The translations under genes were made by a program, and so were the position numbers. The notes under the pieces were generated by a model, which did no database searches, was not told where the DNA came from, and worked only from the letters and a program-made list of their open reading frames with translations. Shown here piece by piece: positions 17,531 through 24,226 of a DNA stretch of 51,927 nt. Numbering within the stretch: position 1 is the first letter of the stretch; the number at the start of each line of letters is the position of its first letter. Source of the stretch: Paraplanobispora takensis (GTDB lineage Bacteria; Actinomycetota; Actinomycetes; Streptosporangiales; Streptosporangiaceae); contig NZ_BOOK01000033.1 of assembly GCF_016863195.1 (NCBI RefSeq), forward strand, positions 1 through 51,927, in the 5' to 3' direction.

Positions 17531-18475
17531 ATGCGGGTGCTCGTCACCGGAGGAGCCGGATTCATCGGGTCCAACCTGGTGGACCGGTTGCTGGAGGACG
17601 GTCACGAGGTGACGGTCGTGGACGACCTGTCCTCCGGAGACCGGGCGAACCTCGCCCGCGCCGAGGACAGCCCGCGCTTCACCCTGCAGGTGATGGACAT
17701 CCGCGACCCCGCGCTGGCCGAGCTGGCGGCCGACTGGCGGCCGGAGGTCGTCTGCCACCTCGCCGCGCAGATCAGCGTGCGCAAGAGCGTGGCCGACCCG
17801 GTCCACGACGCCCGGCTCAACGTGGAGGGCACCGCCTCGGTGCTGACCGCCGCCCAGCGCGGCGGCACGCGCAAGGTCGTCTTCGCCTCCTCCGTCGCGG
17901 TGTACGGCAGGCCCGCGGTCATCCCGGTCCCCGGGGACGCGGCCACCGACCCGCGCTCGCCGTACGCGGCCTCGAAGCTGAGCGGGGAGACCTATCTGGC
18001 GACCTTCAAGGCGCTGTACGGCATCGACTACACCACGCTCGTGCTCTCCAACGTCTACGGCCCGCGCCAGTCTCCCGACGGCGAGGCCGGGGTGGTGGCG
18101 ATCTTCACCGACGGGCTGCTCAACGGCACGCCCACCGTGGTGTACGGCGAGGGCGCCCAGACCCGCGACTACGTGTTCGTCGAGGACGTGGTGGACGGCT
18201 TCGTCCGCGCCTGCGGGGAGGCGGGCGGCGGCGGCCGGTTCAACCTGGGCACCGGGGTGGAGACGACCGACCGGCAGCTGCACGCCCTCGTCGCCGAGGC
18301 GGCCGGGGCGCCCGACCGGCCCGGCACCGCCCCGGCCCGTCTGGGGGACCTGCCGGCGATGGCCGTCGACCCGGCTCCCGCGTTCGAGGCGCTGGGCTGG
18401 CGGCCGCGCACCGAGCTGGCCACCGGGCTGAAGGCCACCGTCGAGTGGGCGAGGGCGCGTTCCGCCACCCGATAG
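17531..18475 (+). CDS. NAD-dependent sugar-nucleotide epimerase/dehydratase
   Basis: 314 residues from ATG 17531. It is an extended short-chain dehydrogenase. The NAD motif is 'VTGGAGFIGSN', the catalytic pair is in 'SPYAASKLSGE' (YxxxK) with Ser in 'VFASSVAVYG', and 'VYGPRQ' and 'RDYVFVEDVVDGFVRA' are typical of GalE-like UDP-glucose 4-epimerases. The substrate could be UDP-glucose or another nucleotide sugar; neighbours give no clue. The start was chosen so the Rossmann strand begins directly ('MRVLVTGG'); an in-frame extension to 17507 is weaker. Confidence 0.88.
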   Translation: MRVLVTGGAGFIGSNLVDRLLEDGHEVTVVDDLSSGDRANLARAEDSPRFTLQVMDIRDPALAELAADWRPEVVCHLAAQISVRKSVADPVHDARLNVEGTASVLTAAQRGGTRKVVFASSVAVYGRPAVIPVPGDAATDPRSPYAASKLSGETYLATFKALYGIDYTTLVLSNVYGPRQSPDGEAGVVAIFTDGLLNGTPTVVYGEGAQTRDYVFVEDVVDGFVRACGEAGGGGRFNLGTGVETTDRQLHALVAEAAGAPDRPGTAPARLGDLPAMAVDPAPAFEALGWRPRTELATGLKATVEWARARSATR

Positions 18476-18586
18476 CCACACTCATCGTGCTTGTATGGTT
18501 ACGCTTTGCTTGCGATTATCATTCTGTCCTCCCGGGTGGGCCGCGTTTCTGTAGCCTGAGTTGCGACATCACCGTGGAGGCAGCGC

Positions 18587-18637
18587 ATGTCGCAGGAAAC
18601 GGTCGACCGGGAGCACTCGGGGATCTTCTGGACATGA
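18587..18637 (+). CDS. Possible 16-residue leader peptide before HD-GYP gene
   Basis: ATG 18587 has an ideal ribosome binding site (GGAGG, six-base spacing) and encodes MSQETVDREHSGIFWT before TGA at 18635. A second tiny ORF (ATG 18634 to TAG 18651, MSTRP) overlaps its stop as ATGA, and the HD-GYP gene starts nine bases later. It could be a translational leader or a coupling peptide; there is no direct evidence that it is expressed. Confidence 0.35.
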   Translation: MSQETVDREHSGIFWT

Positions 18638-18660
18638 GCACGCGCCCTTAGGACCCCTAG

Positions 18661-20013
18661 GTGGCCGTATTGCGTGGACTGCCATGGCCTGCCAAGGCTT
18701 ACCTCGTCGTCGTCATCGGAGCCGCTGCCGGGCTGTTCGGGCACAGCGTGGCAGGCGGTCGCCTCGCACCGCTCGACTGGCCCACGCTGCTGGTGCTGGC
18801 CCTGCTGTTCCTGGTGTGCGAGTCGATGCCGACGCTGCTCAGCGTCAAGCGGGCCGCGGTGTCGGTCAGCTTCTCGGCGGCGCTGGCCGCGGTGGTGCTC
18901 GTCGGGCCGGAGGGCGCGGCACTGGTCGGCATGACGGCGGCGCTCAGCGTGCACCCGGGACTTCCGCCGGTCAAGCGGCTGTTCAACGGCGCCCAGTTCG
19001 CCGTCTGCGGCTACGTCGCCGGCATGGTCTACCAGCATCTGGGCGGTAAGACCGACGTCCCGGACATCGCCGGGTTCAACGACCTGATCCTGCCCTACGC
19101 CGGGGCGGCGGCGGTGTTCGTGCCGCTGAACTTCATCCTGATCGCGTTCATCCTGATCCTGAGCGGCCAGGCCGACCAGGTGCCGCTGCGCGGGCTGGCC
19201 CAGTTCCTGGTCTCCTATCTCGGATACGCCACGTTCGGGCTGCTGATCGCCGGGCTCTGGGCGACGGTCAACTCGATCTCCGCGGTGCTGGTGCTGATCC
19301 CGCTGTTCGTGGCCCGCTGGGGCTTCGGCCAGTACCTCGCCCAGCAGCGCTCCTACGACGCCACGATCGCCGCGCTCTGCCAGGCTGTGGAGACCAAGGA
19401 CTACTACACCCGCGGCCACTGCACGCGTGTCTCCCTGGCCTCCGGCATGATCGCCGAGGAGATCGGGATGGGCCCGGAGCGGCTGCGGGCGATCCGCTAC
19501 GCGGGCATGCTGCACGACGTCGGCAAGCTGGGCGTGCCGACGAAGGTGCTGCAGAAGGAGGGACCGCTGACCGAGGAGGAGTTCGCGGCCATCCAGCTCC
19601 ACCCGATGCGCGGGCTGGAGATCGTGCGCGGCATCGACTTCCTCGACGAGGCCTTCGCCGGGATCATGCACCACCACGAGCGGCAGGACGGCAAGGGCTA
19701 CCCGATGGGGCTGGCCGGCGACGAGATCCCGGAGTTCGCGCGGATCATCGCGGTGGCCGACGCCTTCGACGCGATGACCTCCGACCGCTCCTACCGCAAC
19801 GCCCGCTCGGTCGAGATCGCCACCGCCGAGCTGCGCAAGGGCGCGGGCACCCAGTTCGACCCGGTCATGGTCGGCGCCTTCGTCAAGGCCCTCGACCGCG
19901 ACGGCTGGCAGCCCACCCGCAAGGTCACCCCACCCCCGGAGGACGCCGCGGAGACCACCACCAAGGACCATGACGACCCGACCATGCCCATCCAGGTGGT
20001 GTCGGAGCGGTGA
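18661..20013 (+). CDS. Membrane HD-GYP phosphodiesterase-like protein
   Basis: 450 residues from GTG 18661 (AGGA seven bases upstream). The N-terminal half (about 10-230) has roughly seven membrane segments with no recognised sensor motif. The C-terminal half is a canonical HD-GYP domain: 'MLHDVGKLGVP' (HD and GK), 'MHHHERQDGKGYPMGL' (HHE and GYP), 'VADAFDAMTSDRSYR'. The family hydrolyses c-di-GMP or related cyclic dinucleotides. A low-complexity acidic/Pro tail ends the protein. All metal ligands are present, so activity is plausible. It forms a pair with the next gene, which has the same architecture but a degenerate domain. Confidence 0.9.
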   Translation: MAVLRGLPWPAKAYLVVVIGAAAGLFGHSVAGGRLAPLDWPTLLVLALLFLVCESMPTLLSVKRAAVSVSFSAALAAVVLVGPEGAALVGMTAALSVHPGLPPVKRLFNGAQFAVCGYVAGMVYQHLGGKTDVPDIAGFNDLILPYAGAAAVFVPLNFILIAFILILSGQADQVPLRGLAQFLVSYLGYATFGLLIAGLWATVNSISAVLVLIPLFVARWGFGQYLAQQRSYDATIAALCQAVETKDYYTRGHCTRVSLASGMIAEEIGMGPERLRAIRYAGMLHDVGKLGVPTKVLQKEGPLTEEEFAAIQLHPMRGLEIVRGIDFLDEAFAGIMHHHERQDGKGYPMGLAGDEIPEFARIIAVADAFDAMTSDRSYRNARSVEIATAELRKGAGTQFDPVMVGAFVKALDRDGWQPTRKVTPPPEDAAETTTKDHDDPTMPIQVVSER

Positions 20014-20129
20014 GCCGCCGAGCGAGCGCAGCGAGTGAGAAGGCGAACGCGACCCGGGAGCGCGGAGCGGTGAGCCGCCGAGCGAGCGCAGCGAGTGAGA
20101 AGGCGACCGGGAGCGCGGAGCGGTGAGCA
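20003..20129 (+). repeat. 60-base tandem repeat at the junction of two HD genes
   Basis: A 44-base block (20003-20046) recurs exactly at 20063-20106. The second unit lacks seven bases (ACGCGAC), and a partial third copy runs 20119-20128. Each copy carries GGAGCGGTGAGC, the sequence that contains both the stop of the upstream gene (TGA 20011-20013) and the start of the downstream gene (GTG 20123). Confidence 0.9.
20010..20126 (+). CDS. Repeat-encoded coupling mini-ORF (38 codons)
   Basis: GTG 20010 overlaps the stop of the first HD gene (GTGA). The frame stays open through the whole repeat, encoding VSRRASAASEKA twice, and stops at 20124-20126, overlapping the GTG start of the second HD gene (GTGA). 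Ribosomes could pass from gene to gene through it. Whether a peptide accumulates is unknown. Confidence 0.4.
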   Translation: MSRRASAASEKANATRERGAVSRRASAASEKATGSAER

Positions 20130-21400
20130 GCACCGTCGTTCCGACCACGCGTGCCTTTCAGCGGCTGGACTCCGGGCAGCTCCTGCTCATCTCCGTGGCG
20201 GGGCTGCTGGCGGTGGCCGGGGTGGTGCACACCGCGGCGGTGGGGCTGGTCCAGCCGGAGTTCGCGATCGGGTTCGGCGCGCTGATCGCCGCAGGGGAAC
20301 TGGCCAGGCTCACCATGCCGGGCAACCGGGAGGTGGCCCCCATCGGGGCGGCCGCCGCGCTGGGCTACACGTTGCTGCTCGACGTGGGCACCACCGAGGC
20401 CCTGCACTCGCCGCTGCAGGTCGTCGCCGTGATGGCGGTCGGGATGGCCGCCGGGGTGCTGCCGCACCTGGCGGTCGGGCGCCCGCCCCAGCTCGACGCG
20501 ATGGCCCGGCGGCTGCTGACCGGCGCCCTGCTGGCCTTCGCCTACCGGCCGCTGGCCGACTCGCTGCACGGGATGACCCGGGGACCCGACGGGAGCTGGA
20601 CGTCGGTGCTGGGCGTGATGGCCCTGCTGGTCATGGTGACGTTGACGCTGGACGTGCTGCTGGCCGCGGTGCTGCGGGCCGAGCAGGTGCGCGCCGCCTT
20701 CGGTGTGGCGCTGCGCGACGAGGTGCGGATGGCGGCTCCGCTGGGGGTGGCGGTGGGGTCCTCGGGCATCCTGCTGGCCCTGGCCTCGCACAGCATGGAC
20801 ATGGCGGCGCTGCTGGTCTTCGCGGCCCCGCTGCTGGTCACGCAGGTCGCCTTCCGTAAATACGCCGGGATCCGGGCCACCTACCTGCAGACGGTCCGGG
20901 CGCTGTCGCAGGTCACCGAGGTCGCCGGCTACGTCGAGCCCGGCCACTCGCGCCGGGTGAGCCGTCTGTCGGTCGCGGTGGGCCGGGAGCTGGGGATGGC
21001 CGAGCCGGAGCTGCTGGAGCTGGAGTACGCCGCGCTCATGCACGACATCGGGCAGCTCTCGCTGCGCGATCCGATCCCGGGGGGCGCGACCGTGCTCGTC
21101 GACTCCGCGCAGGCGCGGCGCATCGCCGAGCTGGGCGCGGAGGTCATCCGGCAGACGGGGGTGCTGGACCGGGTGGCGGAGATCGTGCGCCGCCAGTGCG
21201 ACCCGTGCATCGAGATGCCGCCGCTGCCCAGCCGCATCATCAAGGCCGTCAACGCCTACGACGACCTGGTCGGCGCCTCCACCGACCGCGACCGGGCGGG
21301 GGCCTCGATGGAGCGGCTCCGGGGCGGGATCGGCGCCGAGTACGATCCGGACGTCGTGGAGGCGCTGGCCCGCGTCGTCGACCGTCTCGCGCGTTACTGA
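20123..21400 (+). CDS. Membrane protein with degenerate HD domain
   Basis: 425 residues from GTG 20123 (GGAG upstream). The first 245 residues or so hold about seven to eight hydrophobic segments, as in the neighbour. The C-terminal region keeps the HD core 'ALMHDIGQLSL' and 'IIKAVNAYDDLVG', but GK is GQ, and the HHE/DGxGYP block is replaced by 'RRQCDPCIEMPPLP'. It therefore looks catalytically impaired or altered. It is probably a duplicate of the preceding gene that has become a binding partner or sensor; that role is inference. Confidence 0.82.
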   Translation: MSSTVVPTTRAFQRLDSGQLLLISVAGLLAVAGVVHTAAVGLVQPEFAIGFGALIAAGELARLTMPGNREVAPIGAAAALGYTLLLDVGTTEALHSPLQVVAVMAVGMAAGVLPHLAVGRPPQLDAMARRLLTGALLAFAYRPLADSLHGMTRGPDGSWTSVLGVMALLVMVTLTLDVLLAAVLRAEQVRAAFGVALRDEVRMAAPLGVAVGSSGILLALASHSMDMAALLVFAAPLLVTQVAFRKYAGIRATYLQTVRALSQVTEVAGYVEPGHSRRVSRLSVAVGRELGMAEPELLELEYAALMHDIGQLSLRDPIPGGATVLVDSAQARRIAELGAEVIRQTGVLDRVAEIVRRQCDPCIEMPPLPSRIIKAVNAYDDLVGASTDRDRAGASMERLRGGIGAEYDPDVVEALARVVDRLARY

Positions 21401-21515
21401 TCCGGTGCTGGTTGTGGGGTTCCTACAGATCGTGTCGCCGCGATCGGTGGTTTAGGGCGAAAGGCTGCGCCGAGACCCCGGTCATATGGTGGAGCGGTCG
21501 AAAGGGGTCCACGAC

Positions 21516-22856
21516 GTGTTCGAGTCCGTTCTGGTCGCAAACCGCGGCGAAATCGCCCGGCGAATCATCCGTACGGTCCAGCGCATGGGGCTGCGGGCCG
21601 TGGCGGTGTACTCCGAGGCCGACGCCGATCTGCCCTTCGTGAAGGAGGCCGACGAGGCGATCCTGTTGGGTCCCGCCAATCCGGCGCAGAGCTACCTCGA
21701 CGCCGGGAAGGTCCTCGAGGCGGCCCGCGCGTCGGGCGCGCAGGCGGTGCACCCGGGCTACGGCTTCTTCTCCGAGAACGCGGAGTTCGCCCGCGCGGTG
21801 ATCGGAGCCGGGCTCGTCTGGATCGGCCCCTCGCCCGAGTCGATCGAGCAGATGGGCGACAAGATCAATGCCCGGAACCTGATGGAGGCCGCGGGCGTGC
21901 CCGTCGCCGCGGGCACCCGGGAGCCGGTCACCGACGTGGAGAAGGCCGCGGCGGCCGCCGCCGAGATCGGGTACCCGGTCATGGTGAAGACGGCCGGCGG
22001 TGGCGGCGGCATCGGCATGGGCGTCGCCCACGACGAGGCCGGGCTGGCCAAGGCGTTCGAGACCGCCGCGCGGGCCGCGGCGCGCTTCGGCGGGACCGGT
22101 GAGGGGCCCGCGATCCTGCTCGAGCGCTACATCGAGCGCGCCCGCCACGTCGAGGTGCAGATCCTCGGCCTCGCGGACGGCACGGTCGTCGCGCTGGGCG
22201 AGCGCGACTGCTCGGTGCAGCGCCGCCACCAGAAGGTCGTGGAGGAGACGCCCTCGCCCGGCATCACGCCGGAGCTGCGCGAGCGCATGCTGGCGGCGGC
22301 CGTACGGGCGGGTGAGGCCGTGGGATACCGCGGAGCGGGGACCGTGGAGTGCCTGGTCGACGCCGACAACCAGGACTTCGTCTTCCTGGAGATGAACACC
22401 CGCCTCCAGGTCGAGCACCCGGTGACCGAGCTGGTGACCGGTGTCGACCTGGTGGAGCAGCAGCTGCGCATCGCCGCCGGGGAGAAGACCGACGTCGCGG
22501 CGGCCGCGAACGGCCACGCGATCGAGTTCCGTGTCTACGCCGAGGACCCCAAGCGCTTCTTCCCCGGTCCCGGGAAGATCGACGTGTGGAGCGAGCCGTC
22601 CGGCGAGGGCGTCCGGGTCGACTCCGGCTACGCCGAGGGCACCGTGGTCACGCCGTTCTACGACCCGCTCATGGCCAAGCTGTGCGTGTTCGGGCAGACT
22701 CGGGCCGAGGCGCTCGACCGCGCCCGCGAGGCGGTGGCCGCGTTCCGGATCGAGGGGCCCAAGAACAACCTGCCGTTCTGTGCGGAGCTGCTGGAGAACC
22801 CGGAGTTCGCGACCGGCGACTACGACACGGGACTGGTGACCCGCATGCGGGCCTGA
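21516..22856 (+). CDS. accC: Biotin carboxylase subunit (acyl-CoA/acetyl-CoA carboxylase)
   Basis: 446 residues from GTG 21516 (AGGGG seven bases upstream). ATP-grasp biotin carboxylase: N-domain 'VLVANRGEIARRIIRT', 'HPGYGFFSENAEFA', glycine-rich lid 'KTAGGGGGIGMG', 'ERDCSVQRRHQKVVEE', metal-binding 'VFLEMNTRLQVEHPVTE'. Length equals stand-alone AccC subunits, with no fused BCCP. A stand-alone biotinyl protein follows 102 bases later. No carboxyltransferase subunit is encoded nearby, so the acyl-CoA specificity cannot be told. Confidence 0.95.
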   Translation: MFESVLVANRGEIARRIIRTVQRMGLRAVAVYSEADADLPFVKEADEAILLGPANPAQSYLDAGKVLEAARASGAQAVHPGYGFFSENAEFARAVIGAGLVWIGPSPESIEQMGDKINARNLMEAAGVPVAAGTREPVTDVEKAAAAAAEIGYPVMVKTAGGGGGIGMGVAHDEAGLAKAFETAARAAARFGGTGEGPAILLERYIERARHVEVQILGLADGTVVALGERDCSVQRRHQKVVEETPSPGITPELRERMLAAAVRAGEAVGYRGAGTVECLVDADNQDFVFLEMNTRLQVEHPVTELVTGVDLVEQQLRIAAGEKTDVAAAANGHAIEFRVYAEDPKRFFPGPGKIDVWSEPSGEGVRVDSGYAEGTVVTPFYDPLMAKLCVFGQTRAEALDRAREAVAAFRIEGPKNNLPFCAELLENPEFATGDYDTGLVTRMRA

Positions 22857-22958
22857 CCAGGCGGGTTTGGCAGGTTGGACGTTGGGACGAGTTGGACGGC
22901 CGGGCCGCGGGCCCGGCCGGGTGTGACATTGGCAGGCGAATGACGATGGGAGTTCCCG

Positions 22959-23171
22959 GTGGCTGAAGTACGCGCGGAGATGGTGGCGAACGTGTGGAAG
23001 GTCCTCGTCTCCGAGGGCGACACCGTCGAGGACGGCGACACGCTGGTCATCCTCGAGTCGATGAAGATGGAGATCCCGGTCATCACCGAGGACGACGGCG
23101 TGGTGGTCCAGCTCAAGGTCGCCGAGGGCGACGTCGTCCAGGAGGGCGACCTGATCGCCGTCATCGAGTAG
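22959..23171 (+). CDS. Stand-alone biotinyl domain protein (TB7.3-like)
   Basis: 70 residues from GTG 22959. It is a single biotin/lipoyl attachment domain with the biotinylation motif 'ESMKME' (Lys at about 36) inside two mirrored half-domains. It resembles M. tuberculosis Rv3221c (TB7.3), which also lies near the sigH-anti-sigma pair and pdtaS. It likely carries the carboxybiotin made by the adjacent AccC. There is no N-terminal Ala/Pro-rich region, unlike AccB of enterobacteria. Confidence 0.93.
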   Translation: MAEVRAEMVANVWKVLVSEGDTVEDGDTLVILESMKMEIPVITEDDGVVVQLKVAEGDVVQEGDLIAVIE

Positions 23172-23260
23172 CCGCCCGCCGTACCGCGGCGCCGGCCACC
23201 GCCGTCCGGGGTGCCCGCCGTACCGGCGCCGTCGAAGGGGTGCCGGTACGGCTGGGAGAA

Positions 23261-23412
23261 CCGGGTGGACGCGGCCGATGGGGTCGGCGGGTGCGTCGAA
23301 CTGAGCGGGCGGGCCGATGGGGTCGGCGGATGAGCCGGTCCGGGTGGACCCGGCCGATGGAGGCCGATGCGGTCAGCGGGCGTGTCGATCCGGGTGGACG
23401 CGGCCGGTGGGT
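23261..23412. repeat. Degenerate GC-rich repeats between carboxylase and thioesterase genes
   Basis: CCGGGTGGAC(G/C)CGGCC-type units start near 23261, 23340 and 23390, and GGCCGATGGGGTCGGCGG occurs near 23272 and 23311. Spacing is irregular. I see no gene in 23172-23411. Confidence 0.6.
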
Positions 23413-23792
23413 CAGCGGGCGAGTCTGGCGAGGAAGCGGTCGCGGTCGACGATCATGCGTTCGATCGTGCCGGTTCCGACGAGCGTGTTCTCGTCGCGGG
23501 CGGTGAAGGCGAAGACCAGGCGGCGGCCGTCGACCTCGGTGAGCTCGGCGGCGATCTCGACGTGGGTGCCGACGGGGCTGGCGGCCAGGTGCTCCAGGGT
23601 GACCCTGGTGCCCACGGACGTCCGGCCCGGGTCCAGTTCCCCGGAGACCGCCTGGACGGTCGCCTGTTCGGCGAGGGCCAGCAGGCGGGGAGTGGCCAGC
23701 ACGGGGACGTCCCCGCTGCCGACCTTCACCGCGGTGTCCTCCCTCTCGACCATGATGAGGAGCGTGGCGCGCAGACCCGGAGCGAGCGTCAT
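23412..23792 (-). CDS. FlK-like hotdog thioesterase
   Basis: 126 residues from ATG 23792; an in-frame ATG at 23804 is possible. Single hotdog fold with FlK-type motifs: '[19 protein letters not shown]' (helix with catalytic Glu) and '[15 protein letters not shown]' (His), as in the fluoroacetyl-CoA thioesterase family. Fluoroacetate use is not implied; most relatives act on unknown acyl-CoAs. The start has no ribosome binding site, but TATGCT lies seven bases upstream. It is divergent from the BsaP-like gene with only 25 bases between start codons. Confidence 0.83.
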   Translation of the reverse strand: MTLAPGLRATLLIMVEREDTAVKVGSGDVPVLATPRLLALAEQATVQAVSGELDPGRTSVGTRVTLEHLAASPVGTHVEIAAELTEVDGRRLVFAFTARDENTLVGTGTIERMIVDRDRFLARLAR

Positions 23793-23799
23793 GCGCGTC

Positions 23800-23809
23800 A
23801 GCATAGGGT
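23800..23809. promoter_or_regulatory. Overlapping divergent leaderless -10 elements
   Basis: TATGCT on the minus strand (23800-23805) is seven bases from the thioesterase ATG. TAGGGT on the plus strand (23804-23809) is eight bases from the bsaP GTG. The two hexamers share two base pairs, so the two promoters should exclude each other. Confidence 0.5.
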
Positions 23810-23817
23810 CTGCTTCT

Positions 23818-24000
23818 GTGACGTCCTACTGCGACCACTGCGGGAACCCGGCCGGCGAAGGCGATCACGGGGCCTGCCGCACCGCCAGGGAGATGGAACC
23901 GCCGCGCTACTGCGCCCGCTGCCGCCGCCGGATGGTGGTGCAGGTGACACCGGCGGGATGGTCGGCGACGTGCGTGGAGCACGGTGTGCGTACCGGTTGA
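23818..24000 (+). CDS. bsaP: Biotin synthase auxiliary protein (BsaP-like)
   Basis: 60 residues from GTG 23818. A small Cys-rich protein with '[18 protein letters not shown]' then '[19 protein letters not shown]', '[10 protein letters not shown]'. This pattern matches the mycobacterial BsaP family (M. tuberculosis Rv1590, next to bioB), needed for biotin synthase function, probably through its iron-sulfur cofactor. Here it is not next to bioB (30720-31715) but beside biotin-dependent carboxylase genes. The start is inferred from TAGGGT eight bases upstream and the absence of a ribosome binding site. Assignment is by pattern recall, not by search. Confidence 0.72.
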   Translation: MTSYCDHCGNPAGEGDHGACRTAREMEPPRYCARCRRRMVVQVTPAGWSATCVEHGVRTG

Positions 24001-24226
24001 CCCAAGAGGCGGGAGTGAGTGATCGGGTTCGGTGATAATGGAGTTCGTACGGCAAGCTATACAAAAACGTCCATAGCTCCAGATTTTGTGTCATGCTGCC
24101 GCTCGTCCCCAGTTTGCAGATCGGGCGGCACGCAGAGCTTCGTTATGTCGCCGTGACAGCGTCGCGATACAAATCCGCTTTGTTGGAGAACCCTGGGGTG
24201 GAAGTGGAGAGGGTTACGGGGGAGTC

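Noticed and set aside
18499-20148. 549-residue open frame antisense to the HD-GYP gene
   Set aside because: Low-complexity Arg/Gly/His-rich translation with no motif; it is a GC-rich shadow of the plus-strand gene and the repeat.
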